This document shows, one piece after another, positions 55,497 through 64,000 of a stretch of 64,000 nt of DNA. Under the pieces are notes generated by a model. It was not told the DNA's origin. It saw only the letters and a list, made by a program, of their open reading frames with translations, and did not search any database. This stretch comes from Bog-950 sp044228435. Its GTDB lineage: Bacteria > Bacteroidota > Bacteroidia > Chitinophagales > LD1. The translations under genes were made by a program, and so were the position numbers. The stretch covers positions 1 through 64,000 of the forward strand of contig JBGAUW010000018.1 of assembly GCA_044228435.1 (NCBI GenBank). The letters run 5' to 3'. The number at the start of each line of letters is the position of its first letter. The stretch's first letter is position 1.

Positions 55497-58400
55497 TTAT
55501 AAATTTTGGTCTTGAGGAGGAATATCGACTACTACAGCAAATATACCGTTAAGAAAGAAATTCAATTTGACGTAATAATCTTTTTGAAAAACATATTGAC
55601 TCTCCTTAAAGTTGAGCAAAGGAAAATCTCTACTAAAATAGCTTAAGTAAGCCTTAAATTTATTATTTCCACCTTTCTTAATGGTTGCCTCAAAAATTCT
55701 ATCCTTACCAGTTTCAGAATCTATCCAAGCTCTCCTGTAATCAGAATTTAGGTAATTAAATCTATCATTAATTTGGCCAGAATATTGATACGCATCCGCA
55801 AAGTGCCTATCATAAGCCGCCGCTACAAAACGAAAATAGTTATATCTCAGAGTATCACTTTCTTCAATATCTTTATTATCCCTAACTAAATCATAAAACT
55901 TAATACGATAATCAGGCACATGCAAATAACGTCCATAAAATTTAAATAGGGTTTGTAGAACATCTTTTTTATAGGTAAAATACTCCAGTTCTGGCAAGAT
56001 ACTTTCACATTCTTGAATATTATCTTTGAGCAAATAGTGATTAAATAGTAAAGTCAATGCATATGGCCTAGATTCAGCGTCCTCGATACTTTCCCGTAAA
56101 TATTCAATATACTCACGTTCATTACTATTAAACTTATAATTTCTTGCGTAATCAAATTTGATAGAATTAATTTTGTCTATGTTCTCGAAAACACTTCTCG
56201 AAGCGGTGTCTAGTTGCTCTTCAATAAATATACGCGTTCGAAGCTCTTCGACTTCATTCATTTGGATTTTTTCCAAACACCAAATTTCAAGACGAATTGC
56301 GTCATAATAACCGTAAGGAGTACATGGATCTAATTGTCTCTTTATTAAAAACATCTCGCGCGCGTCATTGAGGAATTTCAATGTTTTATGCGAAACATTT
56401 TTGTCTTTTTCATAATTCAACTTTGCTAATTCAAAATACAATACACCTCTTCTATGAATAAGCATATGATTACGTCTTTCCAGCAAAGCTGATTCAGCAT
56501 ATATGATTCTATCAACAGCCTCGGTTAAAGACTTTTCATCACCTCTGCTTTGAAGATTTATTGCATAATGCAATAAAAAATTAGGCTCCTCTGCAAGTGC
56601 CTTGGCCGCAAGATCGTAGAGTCTATTCAGTTTAGCATGTGGCAAGTCGCCATTGTATCTTATGGCCTTAAAAAGATTTATTATTAATCTACTACTATAA
56701 CTTCCATTGAGTAAGTGTTTCACAATATTTTCAAACAAGTCAAATCTATCCTCTTCATTTGATAAGAACTGTTGAACAATTTTTTGAGAAATTATCGGAT
56801 GTTTCGTTTTAAAAAACAAATCGGGATCACTGCCTCTAGTGGATTTCACTTCTTGAAGCAATAATCCCTTGGCTTGCGTGGGAAGAATTTTAGTTCTGAA
56901 TTCTTCCCAATCTTTAGAAACTAGAGCCTTTAAAAGAGATGCGGGAATAGAAATATTATATTGATATAAAAGAGATGTATACAATAAAGCTTCTTGCGCC
57001 TCTTTACCTATTTGATCATAAGCTTCTATAAGATCGTCAATGTGCTTATTATTTGTTATCAGCTCAAGCAAGGATAAAAACGAATCGCCTTCATATTTGT
57101 AAAGAATATCTTCAATAATTCTATTTTTTTCTTCCAAATCTCTATAATCAATAACTGATGCCGTCTTTAATCGTTCTACCAACTCTTCAATTTCTTCCCT
57201 ATTTAACTTACAGTCTACAGATATAACTTGAGAATTCTTAATTTCCTTATCTGATTGCTGGACTTGTAGCAAATTCTCTCTGATACTACACATAATCATT
57301 ACCACTTCACTCAAATCTTTACTAGTACTAATTTTATTTCTTAAATCCAAAATGGATTTAAATGTTGAGTTTAAATCTGCAGTATTTGAATACAGAATGA
57401 TTCTTTCCGCTAAGATTTTATTAAAGAGATCATTTAAGTCGTTAATATTTATTTCGTGAGGATTTGTAATTTCTAAAGCCACTGTATCAATACCATCGCT
57501 ATTATTTATCAAGTCATGTATCAATCTGTAAGAGAAAGTTGATTTACCCGTACCAAAAGAACCTGTAAGAAAAAAAATAGGTATAATTCTGGTAGTTCCA
57601 GAACTGTACTCATCAACAATCTTCTTTACGTCTGCAAGCTTCCTTTTCTTTACTACATCAAAATGTTTTAAAATAACATTATAGTTAGGCTCTTCCCCTC
57701 TATAATAGTCTGAATCTGCTATAATTTTAGAACGATATTCACCATTTAACTGCAACACGTTACCATCTAATCTTCTCAATGATTGATAAGGTAATTTGAT
57801 ACTATTATTCTTTGCATCGGAAAAAACAATTCGTCTTGTCTTCCTTAATTCCTCAGATTTACTTTCTTCCCATTCTTTATACTTTGCAAAAAAATCACTC
57901 ATTGAAGACTTAATTACACAAATCTTTTTGGCTTCATAAAGGGGCAAAACCGCATCTGGAATAAACGGATCTACAGTATATATTACTCTTTTTTGCCTAA
58001 AGTCATAGCCATCAATAGTATCGAGAAGCTTTTTTGAGAACTTATCGCTATACGAATATCCTATAGACAAAAAAGTTATTCGATCTGATAAATTCTTTAA
58101 TCCATTCAAAACTTCTTTATAGTACCTCTTTGACCTTTCAAAATCCTCACTAGAAAAAATCAATCTATATTTTTTCTTATCATAAATACAACCGTTTAAT
58201 TTAATATACTTTACTTCATCTGCCGCTTGCACATAATTGACTTCTTTTACACTTCTTATTGGGTAAATTTTCAAATTCTCAGCCGGAGTTCCAGAAACAT
58301 CTTGAAATGCACGTTCAACTATTAAGTCATAATTAGTGGTAATAATTTCCCTCCATGGAACTGAAGCCAAAATTTTATGCGCTTCTTCTGGCTTTAAACG

Positions 58401-58679
58401 ACGCAAACATTCATCAACATAATTATCGAATTCATCCCTTGAAAAGCCAGGAGTATTAGACAAAGCATCTACAAATTCAGTAATGTCATCAATTTGATAT
58501 TTTATCCTTTTTTTATCTTCATAAAAATCGATAATATCAGAACTTAGATATCTCTTAGTGTCAGTAACTGAAGAGCCTGCACCTAAGAAGAGTATTGTGT
58601 TTCTTTCGTTCATAGAACGAAAGACTCTTTCCAGTTGTTCATTCTTTTGATAATCCAGACTTAATATGTGAAAAGGCAT
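55497..58679 (-). CDS. SIR2-P-loop NTPase-helical repeat defence protein (Avs5/STAND-like)
   Basis: 1,060 residues. The N-terminal SIR2 domain has LFLGAGSSVTD (Gly33-Ala-Gly-Ser36) and REIITTNYDLIVERAF (Asn116). The expected KxHG is YIKLNGCIYD, so Asn162 replaces the usual His. SIGYSYSD and a NAD-fold end follow. At about 370-560 is a P-loop NTPase, LTGSFGTGKSTF (Lys379), without a clear FtsK/HerA signature. The remaining about 500 residues are alpha-helical, probably TPR-like repeats with many EYxEYLRE-type helices. SIR2 fused to a STAND-like ATPase and repeat sensor is the architecture of Avs5-type anti-phage proteins, where target binding triggers NAD+ depletion. The AT-rich composition suggests acquisition by transfer. 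No toxin partner is needed. Inference, not proof, for phage defence. Confidence 0.78.
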   Translation of the reverse strand: MPFHILSLDYQKNEQLERVFRSMNERNTILFLGAGSSVTDTKRYLSSDIIDFYEDKKRIKYQIDDITEFVDALSNTPGFSRDEFDNYVDECLRRLKPEEAHKILASVPWREIITTNYDLIVERAFQDVSGTPAENLKIYPIRSVKEVNYVQAADEVKYIKLNGCIYDKKKYRLIFSSEDFERSKRYYKEVLNGLKNLSDRITFLSIGYSYSDKFSKKLLDTIDGYDFRQKRVIYTVDPFIPDAVLPLYEAKKICVIKSSMSDFFAKYKEWEESKSEELRKTRRIVFSDAKNNSIKLPYQSLRRLDGNVLQLNGEYRSKIIADSDYYRGEEPNYNVILKHFDVVKKRKLADVKKIVDEYSSGTTRIIPIFFLTGSFGTGKSTFSYRLIHDLINNSDGIDTVALEITNPHEININDLNDLFNKILAERIILYSNTADLNSTFKSILDLRNKISTSKDLSEVVMIMCSIRENLLQVQQSDKEIKNSQVISVDCKLNREEIEELVERLKTASVIDYRDLEEKNRIIEDILYKYEGDSFLSLLELITNNKHIDDLIEAYDQIGKEAQEALLYTSLLYQYNISIPASLLKALVSKDWEEFRTKILPTQAKGLLLQEVKSTRGSDPDLFFKTKHPIISQKIVQQFLSNEEDRFDLFENIVKHLLNGSYSSRLIINLFKAIRYNGDLPHAKLNRLYDLAAKALAEEPNFLLHYAINLQSRGDEKSLTEAVDRIIYAESALLERRNHMLIHRRGVLYFELAKLNYEKDKNVSHKTLKFLNDAREMFLIKRQLDPCTPYGYYDAIRLEIWCLEKIQMNEVEELRTRIFIEEQLDTASRSVFENIDKINSIKFDYARNYKFNSNEREYIEYLRESIEDAESRPYALTLLFNHYLLKDNIQECESILPELEYFTYKKDVLQTLFKFYGRYLHVPDYRIKFYDLVRDNKDIEESDTLRYNYFRFVAAAYDRHFADAYQYSGQINDRFNYLNSDYRRAWIDSETGKDRIFEATIKKGGNNKFKAYLSYFSRDFPLLNFKESQYVFQKDYYVKLNFFLNGIFAVVVDIPPQDQNL

Positions 58680-58728
58680 GCTAAGGTATTTCGTGGGTCA
58701 TTACAATTAATCATATTCGAATATAAAT

Positions 58729-60198
58729 CTAAAACTGAAAATAAATAAACGGCTGTATATCGCTGCTTTTAACTTGTATAAGCACCACAATCATAGCCAC
58801 CACCAAAGTAACTTTTGCAGCCAGCGGCATATCGGTTACAAAGTTTTGCGCTTTTAACTCAATATTTTTAGGAACAAAGTGCAATGCATAACCCATTAGC
58901 ATTACCACCAATATATTTTTGTAGCCGGTAACAAAATCGAAGAATATAGAAGGCGTAAAATGTAATGCTATTTGCGAAATTACACTACCGGCCAACTCCA
59001 TGGTATCGGCGCGGAAAAATATCCAGCAAAAACAAACAAAGTGAAAGGTAAGCAGCACGCCCAGTACCTTGAAAAATTTGGTATCGGGTATTTTAAAAAA
59101 CTCTTTTACAAATTTATCTATACCCAATGCAACGCCATGCAAAGCACCCCAAAGCACAAACCTAAAGGCAGCGCCGTGCCAAAGCCCGCCCAGCAGCATG
59201 GTTAAAAACTGGTTAAGATAAGTTCTTAGGCGCCCTTTACGATTACCGCCTAAGGATATATATAGATAATCGCGCAGCCAGGTAGATAGCGATATATGCC
59301 AGCGGCGCCAGAACTCGGTAATGCTGCTGCTTTGATAAGGCGAATCGAAGTTGAAGGTAAGCTTATAGCCAAACAACAATGCTATACCAATAGCCATATC
59401 GCTGTAGCCGCTAAAGTCGCAGTAAATTTGCAGGGCATAACCGTATACGCCAAACAGATTTTCTAAACCGGTGTACAAAGTGGGGCTATCGAAAATGCGA
59501 TCAACAAAGTTTATACTTATATAATCAGATATAATTACCTTTTTAAACAAACCGGCTACAATTAAAAACACAGCGTGCCCAAACATTTCGCGAGTTACAA
59601 TTACCGGTTGGCTAACCTGCGGTAAAAAATCTTTAGCGCGTACTATTGGCCCCGCTACCAACTGCGGAAAGAAGGAAACAAAAAATGCATAGTTTACAAT
59701 GCTCTTTTCCGGCTCAATATCGCCCCGGTAAATCTCTATAGTATAACTAAGCGATTGAAAGGTAAAGAATGAAACCCCTACCGGTAAAAAAATACTAAAT
59801 GGGTCGTATGGGTGATTACTGAGATTGCAGAATATTTCGTATAAAAAGTTGGTGTATTTAAAGTAACCAAGCAAACCAAGGTTCAGCGCCAGGCTAAAAA
59901 TAAGCCATGCCTTTTTCTTCCACTGCTTATCGGCATTGTAAATAAAGTTGGCCAATGTATAATCTACTACCGTAGCAAGCACCAGCAACAGAAAATAAAC
60001 ACCGCTGCTTTTGTAATAAAAGTAAAGCGAAAAGGCAATTACAAAAGCAAGCTTTGCCTTATGGTTTTTATGCAACAGGTAAAAACCGGTTATAAACCCC
60101 ATAAATAAAAACAGGAACAAGCCGGTGCTGAAAATAAGCGGCTGATTGGGATGATATACAAACTGATCAAGCAGTTTATGGAAGTCTATGGCCGGCAT
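58729..60198 (-). CDS. MBOAT family O-acyltransferase
   Basis: 489 residues from ATG 60198 (MPAIDFHKLLDQFVYHP); an upstream in-frame ATG at 60279 would run 104 bp into the SGNH gene. About ten hydrophobic spans are visible. The MBOAT signatures are AGPIVRAKDFLPQ, YCDFSGYSDMAIGIALLFG, EFWRRWHISLSTWLRDYLYI and the catalytic GGLWHGAAF with His341. AlgI-type members move acetyl groups across the membrane for O-acetylation of exported polysaccharides. It overlaps the upstream SGNH gene by 23 bp, so the three downstream-to-upstream genes (60176-62807) form one operon. The polymer is not identifiable here. Confidence 0.9.
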   Translation of the reverse strand: MPAIDFHKLLDQFVYHPNQPLIFSTGLFLFLFMGFITGFYLLHKNHKAKLAFVIAFSLYFYYKSSGVYFLLLVLATVVDYTLANFIYNADKQWKKKAWLIFSLALNLGLLGYFKYTNFLYEIFCNLSNHPYDPFSIFLPVGVSFFTFQSLSYTIEIYRGDIEPEKSIVNYAFFVSFFPQLVAGPIVRAKDFLPQVSQPVIVTREMFGHAVFLIVAGLFKKVIISDYISINFVDRIFDSPTLYTGLENLFGVYGYALQIYCDFSGYSDMAIGIALLFGYKLTFNFDSPYQSSSITEFWRRWHISLSTWLRDYLYISLGGNRKGRLRTYLNQFLTMLLGGLWHGAAFRFVLWGALHGVALGIDKFVKEFFKIPDTKFFKVLGVLLTFHFVCFCWIFFRADTMELAGSVISQIALHFTPSIFFDFVTGYKNILVVMLMGYALHFVPKNIELKAQNFVTDMPLAAKVTLVVAMIVVLIQVKSSDIQPFIYFQF

Positions 60199-61504
60199 AT
60201 TCGTTATAAGCTTTAATAATAGCTTCGTATAAAAGGTTACCCTGCAACTCATAACCTGCGCGTGTAAAATGCACGCCATCCCGCTGCATCAATCCATTCT
60301 TTTTCCACTGGTAGCAGCTTTTATAACCACCGGTTACGGAGTACAAATCCCATACGGCCAGGTTATTCTGTTTTGCATAATCAACCATCATTTCGTGGTA
60401 AGTAGCAATTGCTGTGTTGTAATTTTTACGGTGGAAATAAGAGTCGGGCGGACTTGTAAGCACCACGGGCACCTTTGGGTTACATACTTGTAATTGTTTA
60501 ACTAACGAATCGAGCCGTGCCTGTGTTAGTACTTTATCAAACGGACGGCGTTGCGTTTCATTAGTGCCTAATGATATAATAATAACATCTGGTGTAAGCA
60601 AAGCTGTTTGCTCGGCAAAATGCCTGGCTGCCACATACTGGTAAGCCTCGGCACCATTAACCCCTACTACATGGTAAAGCACCCCATTGCTATCGTTTTC
60701 TAAATTAAACCCATATACCGTAGCCTGGTTTTGGCTGCTATCCTTTCGCTCCATTTTTAATATCACATTATTGGTAAGCTGCGGAAGGTTGGCCCTGCTA
60801 TAATTTAAAAATGCCGATACAGAATCGTTATTGAAATTAGCGATGCGAACACCACCGGTATCGTACAAAGTGAAATTAAATGATGAATCATGCTGATAAA
60901 AAACAGTTAAGCGGTTAAACGCATAATTAAGGGGCGCGTAATTATTGGTGCGTATGTTTAAGATAGCTGAGTCGTTACTTGTTTTGGCGGCAAAACCGCC
61001 TATACCATAAGCCAGCGAATCGTTTACATAAACGCAGCGCTTGCCATACCACTTTAAATTGCTGGTAATTTTATAGCTAAAAGGCTCGTTGCTGCCCGAT
61101 ACGCGCAACGGAATTACAAGCCCACGGCCGGCATTACCAAACTCTTTTTGAAAGCCGGTGCGCAAAGGGGCAGTTATCATGTCGGCCTGTATATGACTAT
61201 CGCCAATGTGCAACAGATTTATGCGTTGGTTGTTATGTAACTTTTGCTGATACAGTTTTTCAAAAACACTATCCAGCACCCCCGCGTTTACAATTTCATT
61301 TCTTTCGCTATGTACAAAAGCATATTTTTTAAACAGCGGCACGTTTGCTTGCGGAGCACCTTGCCCATAAATATTAATACAACAGACGATAGACGTTAGA
61401 CAAAAGCCAAAAGCCAATGCAAAATTTGCATTAGTCAATAGTCGATAGTCAATCGTCAATAGTCTATTTACTCTTCTTCCTGCGCTCATACTTCTCTTTT
61501 TCAT
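60176..61504 (-). CDS. SGNH-hydrolase-type protein, partner of the MBOAT gene (downstream copy)
   Basis: 442 residues. The catalytic blocks are LLHIGDSHIQ (Ser103), IIISLGTNE and the C-terminal DGVHFTRAGYELQG (Asp-x2-His), as in GDSL/SGNH esterases and AlgJ/AlgX-type acetyltransferases. The N-terminal 45 residues (RRVNRLLTIDYRLLTNANF then FALAFGFCLTSIVCCINIYG) look repeat-derived yet form a hydrophobic signal-like segment, so it is probably exported to the periplasm. The first codons overlap the end of the upstream SGNH gene by 41 bp (alternative ATG at 61489 reduces this). It likely transfers or removes acyl groups on a surface polymer together with the MBOAT. Confidence 0.8.
   Translation of the reverse strand: MKKRSMSAGRRVNRLLTIDYRLLTNANFALAFGFCLTSIVCCINIYGQGAPQANVPLFKKYAFVHSERNEIVNAGVLDSVFEKLYQQKLHNNQRINLLHIGDSHIQADMITAPLRTGFQKEFGNAGRGLVIPLRVSGSNEPFSYKITSNLKWYGKRCVYVNDSLAYGIGGFAAKTSNDSAILNIRTNNYAPLNYAFNRLTVFYQHDSSFNFTLYDTGGVRIANFNNDSVSAFLNYSRANLPQLTNNVILKMERKDSSQNQATVYGFNLENDSNGVLYHVVGVNGAEAYQYVAARHFAEQTALLTPDVIIISLGTNETQRRPFDKVLTQARLDSLVKQLQVCNPKVPVVLTSPPDSYFHRKNYNTAIATYHEMMVDYAKQNNLAVWDLYSVTGGYKSCYQWKKNGLMQRDGVHFTRAGYELQGNLLYEAIIKAYNEYAGHRLP
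61378..61470. repeat. AGTCGATAGTCAATCG-type interspersed repeat at the start of the SGNH gene
   Basis: GTCAATAGTCGATAGTCAATCG and ACGATAGACGTTAGACAAAAGCC words lie here. They are typical short repeats that usually occur between genes in Bacteroidota. Here they overlap the first 40 codons of the second SGNH gene, and its signal-like N-terminus is encoded by them. Confidence 0.55.
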
Positions 61505-62807
61505 ATAACAGTGTCTCCAATAAAATTCCGGCCACTCTCTTTCCTCCGTTAAAAGTTATATGGGTGTAATCTTTATTAGCTAAAGGGCGCTTATCCATCT
61601 CGGCCCATCTTATCATGGTAGAATCTCCGCCCATCGCCTGCTGCAAATTCCAAAAACAAAGTTGGTTCGCTGCAGCCATTTTTCGTTGCTCATTAATCAG
61701 TCGTTTTACACTGGGCATGGTTTGCAATTCGCCATCAATTTTATCGGCGCGGTCGCTGCAACCTACTACCATTACCGAACTATGCGGAAAGGCCCTTCTT
61801 ATCATAGCCATGGTATTATTCATACTGCGCACATACCAATCGTAGTTTGGCGATTTTTCGTTGGCTACGTTTAAGCCATAGCTTAGTATTACCAAATCGT
61901 AATGGTGAAGCGAATCAAAATCGTGGTACATTTTTTCCTTCACGTAACTTAAACCAATACCCGAGTTGCCGCGCATGGAAAAATTATCTACGTATACACC
62001 GGCACTGCTTTCAAACGAAACGCCGTAGAGGGCCAGCTTTTTTGCCACCGGTATCCGGAAACGAAAATCAGTGCAGCTTTGGTTTACATCAAAGGCATGT
62101 ATTTTATACCCATCCAAAAGCGTATCGCTGTAAACCGAATCGTTTACAAAGTATTGAATACTTCCATCCTGGCACTGCCCATAAAAAATCTTTACAGAAG
62201 GAAACCGGTTTAATCGCTTGCGGTTTTTTGCAGCGCGATAAGAAACCATATTATCTTCTAAAGGAATGAAGGTATACCCTGCGGGGCCCAGCGGCAAACT
62301 ATCATCGCGCTTGCCTACAATCTCGTAGGTGCTCCAATTGCTAAACGAATGAATTACCGTTTGCCGGAAGCCTGCCACCTCTGATGTTATTGGCACAAAA
62401 CCCACACCGCTACCTCCGTAGAGCGCTTGCAGCGTATCGCGCAAAGGGTCCAGCAAAATATCGCCCTCTACATACGAGTCTCCAAACCAGGCAATACGCA
62501 CCGGCCTGTTCTTAGCCATATCCAACGCCGCTAAAAATACATCCAGCCCGGTGGTATCGCCACTATAATCTTCTACACAGGTTACGCCCTGCTTGCAGGT
62601 ATCGGCATAAACAGGCTTCATTATAACCACGGTATCTAAAGCCTGCACCGCAGGTTTTTCTTTCTTTAAAATATCGGCAATAATATTTATGCGCTTAAAA
62701 TGAAAACTACCAAAATCAAACTCAGGTATGGCTGAGAGAGCAAACAGTACCGCAATAACCATAGCGGTTCCAATAAGCGTTTGTTTAAGATAATTGTGAG
62801 AAGACAT
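61464..62807 (-). CDS. SGNH-hydrolase-type protein (upstream copy)
   Basis: 447 residues from the ATG at 62807 (MSSHNYLKQTLIGTAMVIAV, single hydrophobic anchor at about 10-28); the frame extends 56 codons further without support. It carries VRIAWFGDSYVEGDIL (Ser111), VILSYGLNVANEKS and a C-terminal DYTHITFNGGKRVAG (His of the DxxH block). It is a distant homologue of the next gene, with which it overlaps. A C-terminal basic tail (YERRKKSK) follows. It is probably periplasmic and anchored in the inner membrane, acting on acyl groups of a cell-surface polymer with the SGNH and MBOAT proteins downstream. Promoter not identified; the upstream 288-bp gap to recN holds no gene. Confidence 0.82.
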   Translation of the reverse strand: MSSHNYLKQTLIGTAMVIAVLFALSAIPEFDFGSFHFKRINIIADILKKEKPAVQALDTVVIMKPVYADTCKQGVTCVEDYSGDTTGLDVFLAALDMAKNRPVRIAWFGDSYVEGDILLDPLRDTLQALYGGSGVGFVPITSEVAGFRQTVIHSFSNWSTYEIVGKRDDSLPLGPAGYTFIPLEDNMVSYRAAKNRKRLNRFPSVKIFYGQCQDGSIQYFVNDSVYSDTLLDGYKIHAFDVNQSCTDFRFRIPVAKKLALYGVSFESSAGVYVDNFSMRGNSGIGLSYVKEKMYHDFDSLHHYDLVILSYGLNVANEKSPNYDWYVRSMNNTMAMIRRAFPHSSVMVVGCSDRADKIDGELQTMPSVKRLINEQRKMAAANQLCFWNLQQAMGGDSTMIRWAEMDKRPLANKDYTHITFNGGKRVAGILLETLLYEKEKYERRKKSK

Positions 62808-63095
62808 GGTTGAGGGCGAAAGTGGCAATATTAAAACAGGCGATACCATTAAACGGAACCGAGTTTTAAGATATTGCGCGGCAATTGTAGAAAATTTTTG
62901 ACAAAGGCTTTCTCTCACATAAAACACGGGCAACACAGAAAGAACAGCCAAAAAAGACAAAAGCCATCCCCACAAAATACGAAGAAAGCACTAAAAAAAA
63001 GCGAAATACAACAATGGAAACTATATGTTAGTATGGTTAACAAAAAGTGGGTGAACGAACCGCCCAAAATGGCTAACAGTTAATATATTCGCTTT

Positions 63096-64000
63096 ATGCT
63101 GCACCGCCTTAGTATACGTAACTACGCCATTATTGAAAAACTCGAAATTGAGTTTTGCGACCGCATGAACATTATTACCGGTGAAACCGGGGCGGGTAAA
63201 TCGATTTTATTGGGTGCCCTTAACCTGATATTAGGCGAGCGCGCCGATACCAAAGCCCTTTACAACCAGGATGAAAAGTGCGTGGTAGAAGCCGATTTTG
63301 AAATTGAGAACAAAGACCTGAAAAGTTTTTTTGCCGCTAACGAGCTGGATTTTGATACCCATACTATTGTAAGGCGCGAGATTAACCAGAGCGGTAAGAG
63401 CCGGGCTTTTATAAACGATACCCCTGTAACACTTACTGTTTTAAAGGAGTTGGGCGAAAAGCTGGTAAACCTGCACAGCCAACACGAAACGCTGGAACTG
63501 ACCAAAGCGGGCTTTCAGTTAGAGGTGATAGATATACTGGCACGTAACAAACCCATGCTTGCCAATTACCAGGCCTTGTTTGCTCACTACAAAAAGGATT
63601 TTAAAAGACTGGAGGATTTAACGGCGCAGTTCCGCACTTCGTCCGCCGAAATGGACTACCTGCAATTTCAATTTACCGAATTAGCCGATGCTAAATTAGA
63701 GGCCGGCGAACTGGCTACATTAGAAACTGAGCAAACCACCCTAAGCAACGTAGAAGAAATTAAGCGCGCTTTACAGGCCGCCGTGCAAATATTAAGCGAA
63801 GGCGAGCTTTCTACGCTTGACCAACTAACCGAAGTGCAAACCCAGCTTAAATCGGTAAAGAGCTACAATAAAGATATTGCCGCTTTAAGCGAGCGGGTAC
63901 ACAGCGCCTTTGTAGAACTAAAAGACGTAAGCAAGGAATTTGAAAATATACAGGATACTGCGCTGGTAGACCCTGAGAGATTGGAAGAAGTAAATGCACG
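63096..64000 (+). CDS. recN: DNA repair protein RecN, N-terminal part, cut by window edge
   Basis: The ATG at 63096 opens MLHRLSIRNYAIIEKLEIEF, followed by the Walker A NIITGETGAGKSILLGALNL at about residues 25-44, GERADTKALYN, and later VNLHSQHETLEL. This is the N-terminal ATPase lobe of RecN, an SMC-like protein that bridges DNA ends in double-strand-break repair. The coiled-coil arm begins at about residue 165 (MDYLQFQFTELADAKLEAGE) and runs to the window edge. About 301 of an expected 550 residues are present, so the protein continues beyond the window. Divergent from the SGNH-MBOAT operon. Confidence 0.95.
   Translation, partial: MLHRLSIRNYAIIEKLEIEFCDRMNIITGETGAGKSILLGALNLILGERADTKALYNQDEKCVVEADFEIENKDLKSFFAANELDFDTHTIVRREINQSGKSRAFINDTPVTLTVLKELGEKLVNLHSQHETLELTKAGFQLEVIDILARNKPMLANYQALFAHYKKDFKRLEDLTAQFRTSSAEMDYLQFQFTELADAKLEAGELATLETEQTTLSNVEEIKRALQAAVQILSEGELSTLDQLTEVQTQLKSVKSYNKDIAALSERVHSAFVELKDVSKEFENIQDTALVDPERLEEVNA

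Noticed and set aside
62874..63083. 69-codon plus-strand frame between SGNH and recN
   Set aside because: Purine-rich Lys/Gln-dominated low-complexity sequence with no family match. Probably non-coding leader.
1..64000. tRNA or rRNA genes
   Set aside because: No cloverleaf-like or rRNA-like sequence was noticed by eye. This was not exhaustively scanned with a covariance model, so short RNAs could be missed.

Overview
The window looks like a chromosomal segment of a Bacteroidota bacterium, probably an environmental member of the Chitinophagales/Sphingobacteriales type. Evidence: type IX secretion (T9SS) sorting domains of both type A and type B, SprB-repeat adhesins, a bacillithiol-type YtxJ protein, a TTTG/TAnnTTTG-type promoter, and interspersed low-complexity repeats of the kind common in these genomes. 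No rRNA, tRNA or CRISPR array was seen. Both ends cut through housekeeping genes: dprA on the left (minus strand) and recN on the right (plus strand).

Layout. 0-4 kb: partial dprA, then an M1 metallopeptidase broken into two frames. 4.2-8.4 kb: an AT-rich island encoding a SIR2-domain protein and a HerA-type ATPase, which match the SIR2-HerA anti-phage system, plus a small membrane protein. 8.5-9.3 kb: a 6-pyruvoyl-tetrahydropterin synthase/QueD-type enzyme and a tiny HExxH protein. 9.3-51 kb: a remarkable minus-strand array of giant repetitive secreted proteins. It holds two collagen-like Gly-X-Thr proteins (455 and 1,876 aa), three beta-roll fibre proteins (2,083, 1,213 and 1,349 aa; two end in a peptidase-S74-type self-cleaving chaperone, one in a different C-terminal domain) and two SprB-repeat T9SS type B adhesins (about 3,393 and 1,704 aa). 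Between them sit a decayed Mrr-type restriction endonuclease, a lipoprotein, ytxJ, a sulfatase and a small 4Fe-4S protein. 51-55.5 kb: holB (delta prime), glutathione peroxidase, a putative glycosyltransferase-like protein, a T9SS type A secreted protein and a GNAT acetyltransferase. 55.5-58.7 kb: a single-gene SIR2 + P-loop NTPase + helical-repeat protein resembling Avs5/STAND-type defence proteins. 58.7-62.8 kb: an overlapping SGNH-SGNH-MBOAT operon, likely an O-acylation module. 63.1 kb onward: recN.

The striking content is the cluster of seven very large fibre or adhesin genes within 42 kb. They share N-terminal modules and show repeat expansion and exchange of C-terminal domains. They are plausibly co-inherited surface fibres that mediate adhesion or gliding. 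Two SIR2-based defence loci and a dead restriction gene lie around the array. Several frame breaks are single-base losses in short homopolymers or compensating indels inside near-identical repeats, so consensus errors in the assembly must be considered before these genes are called dead.
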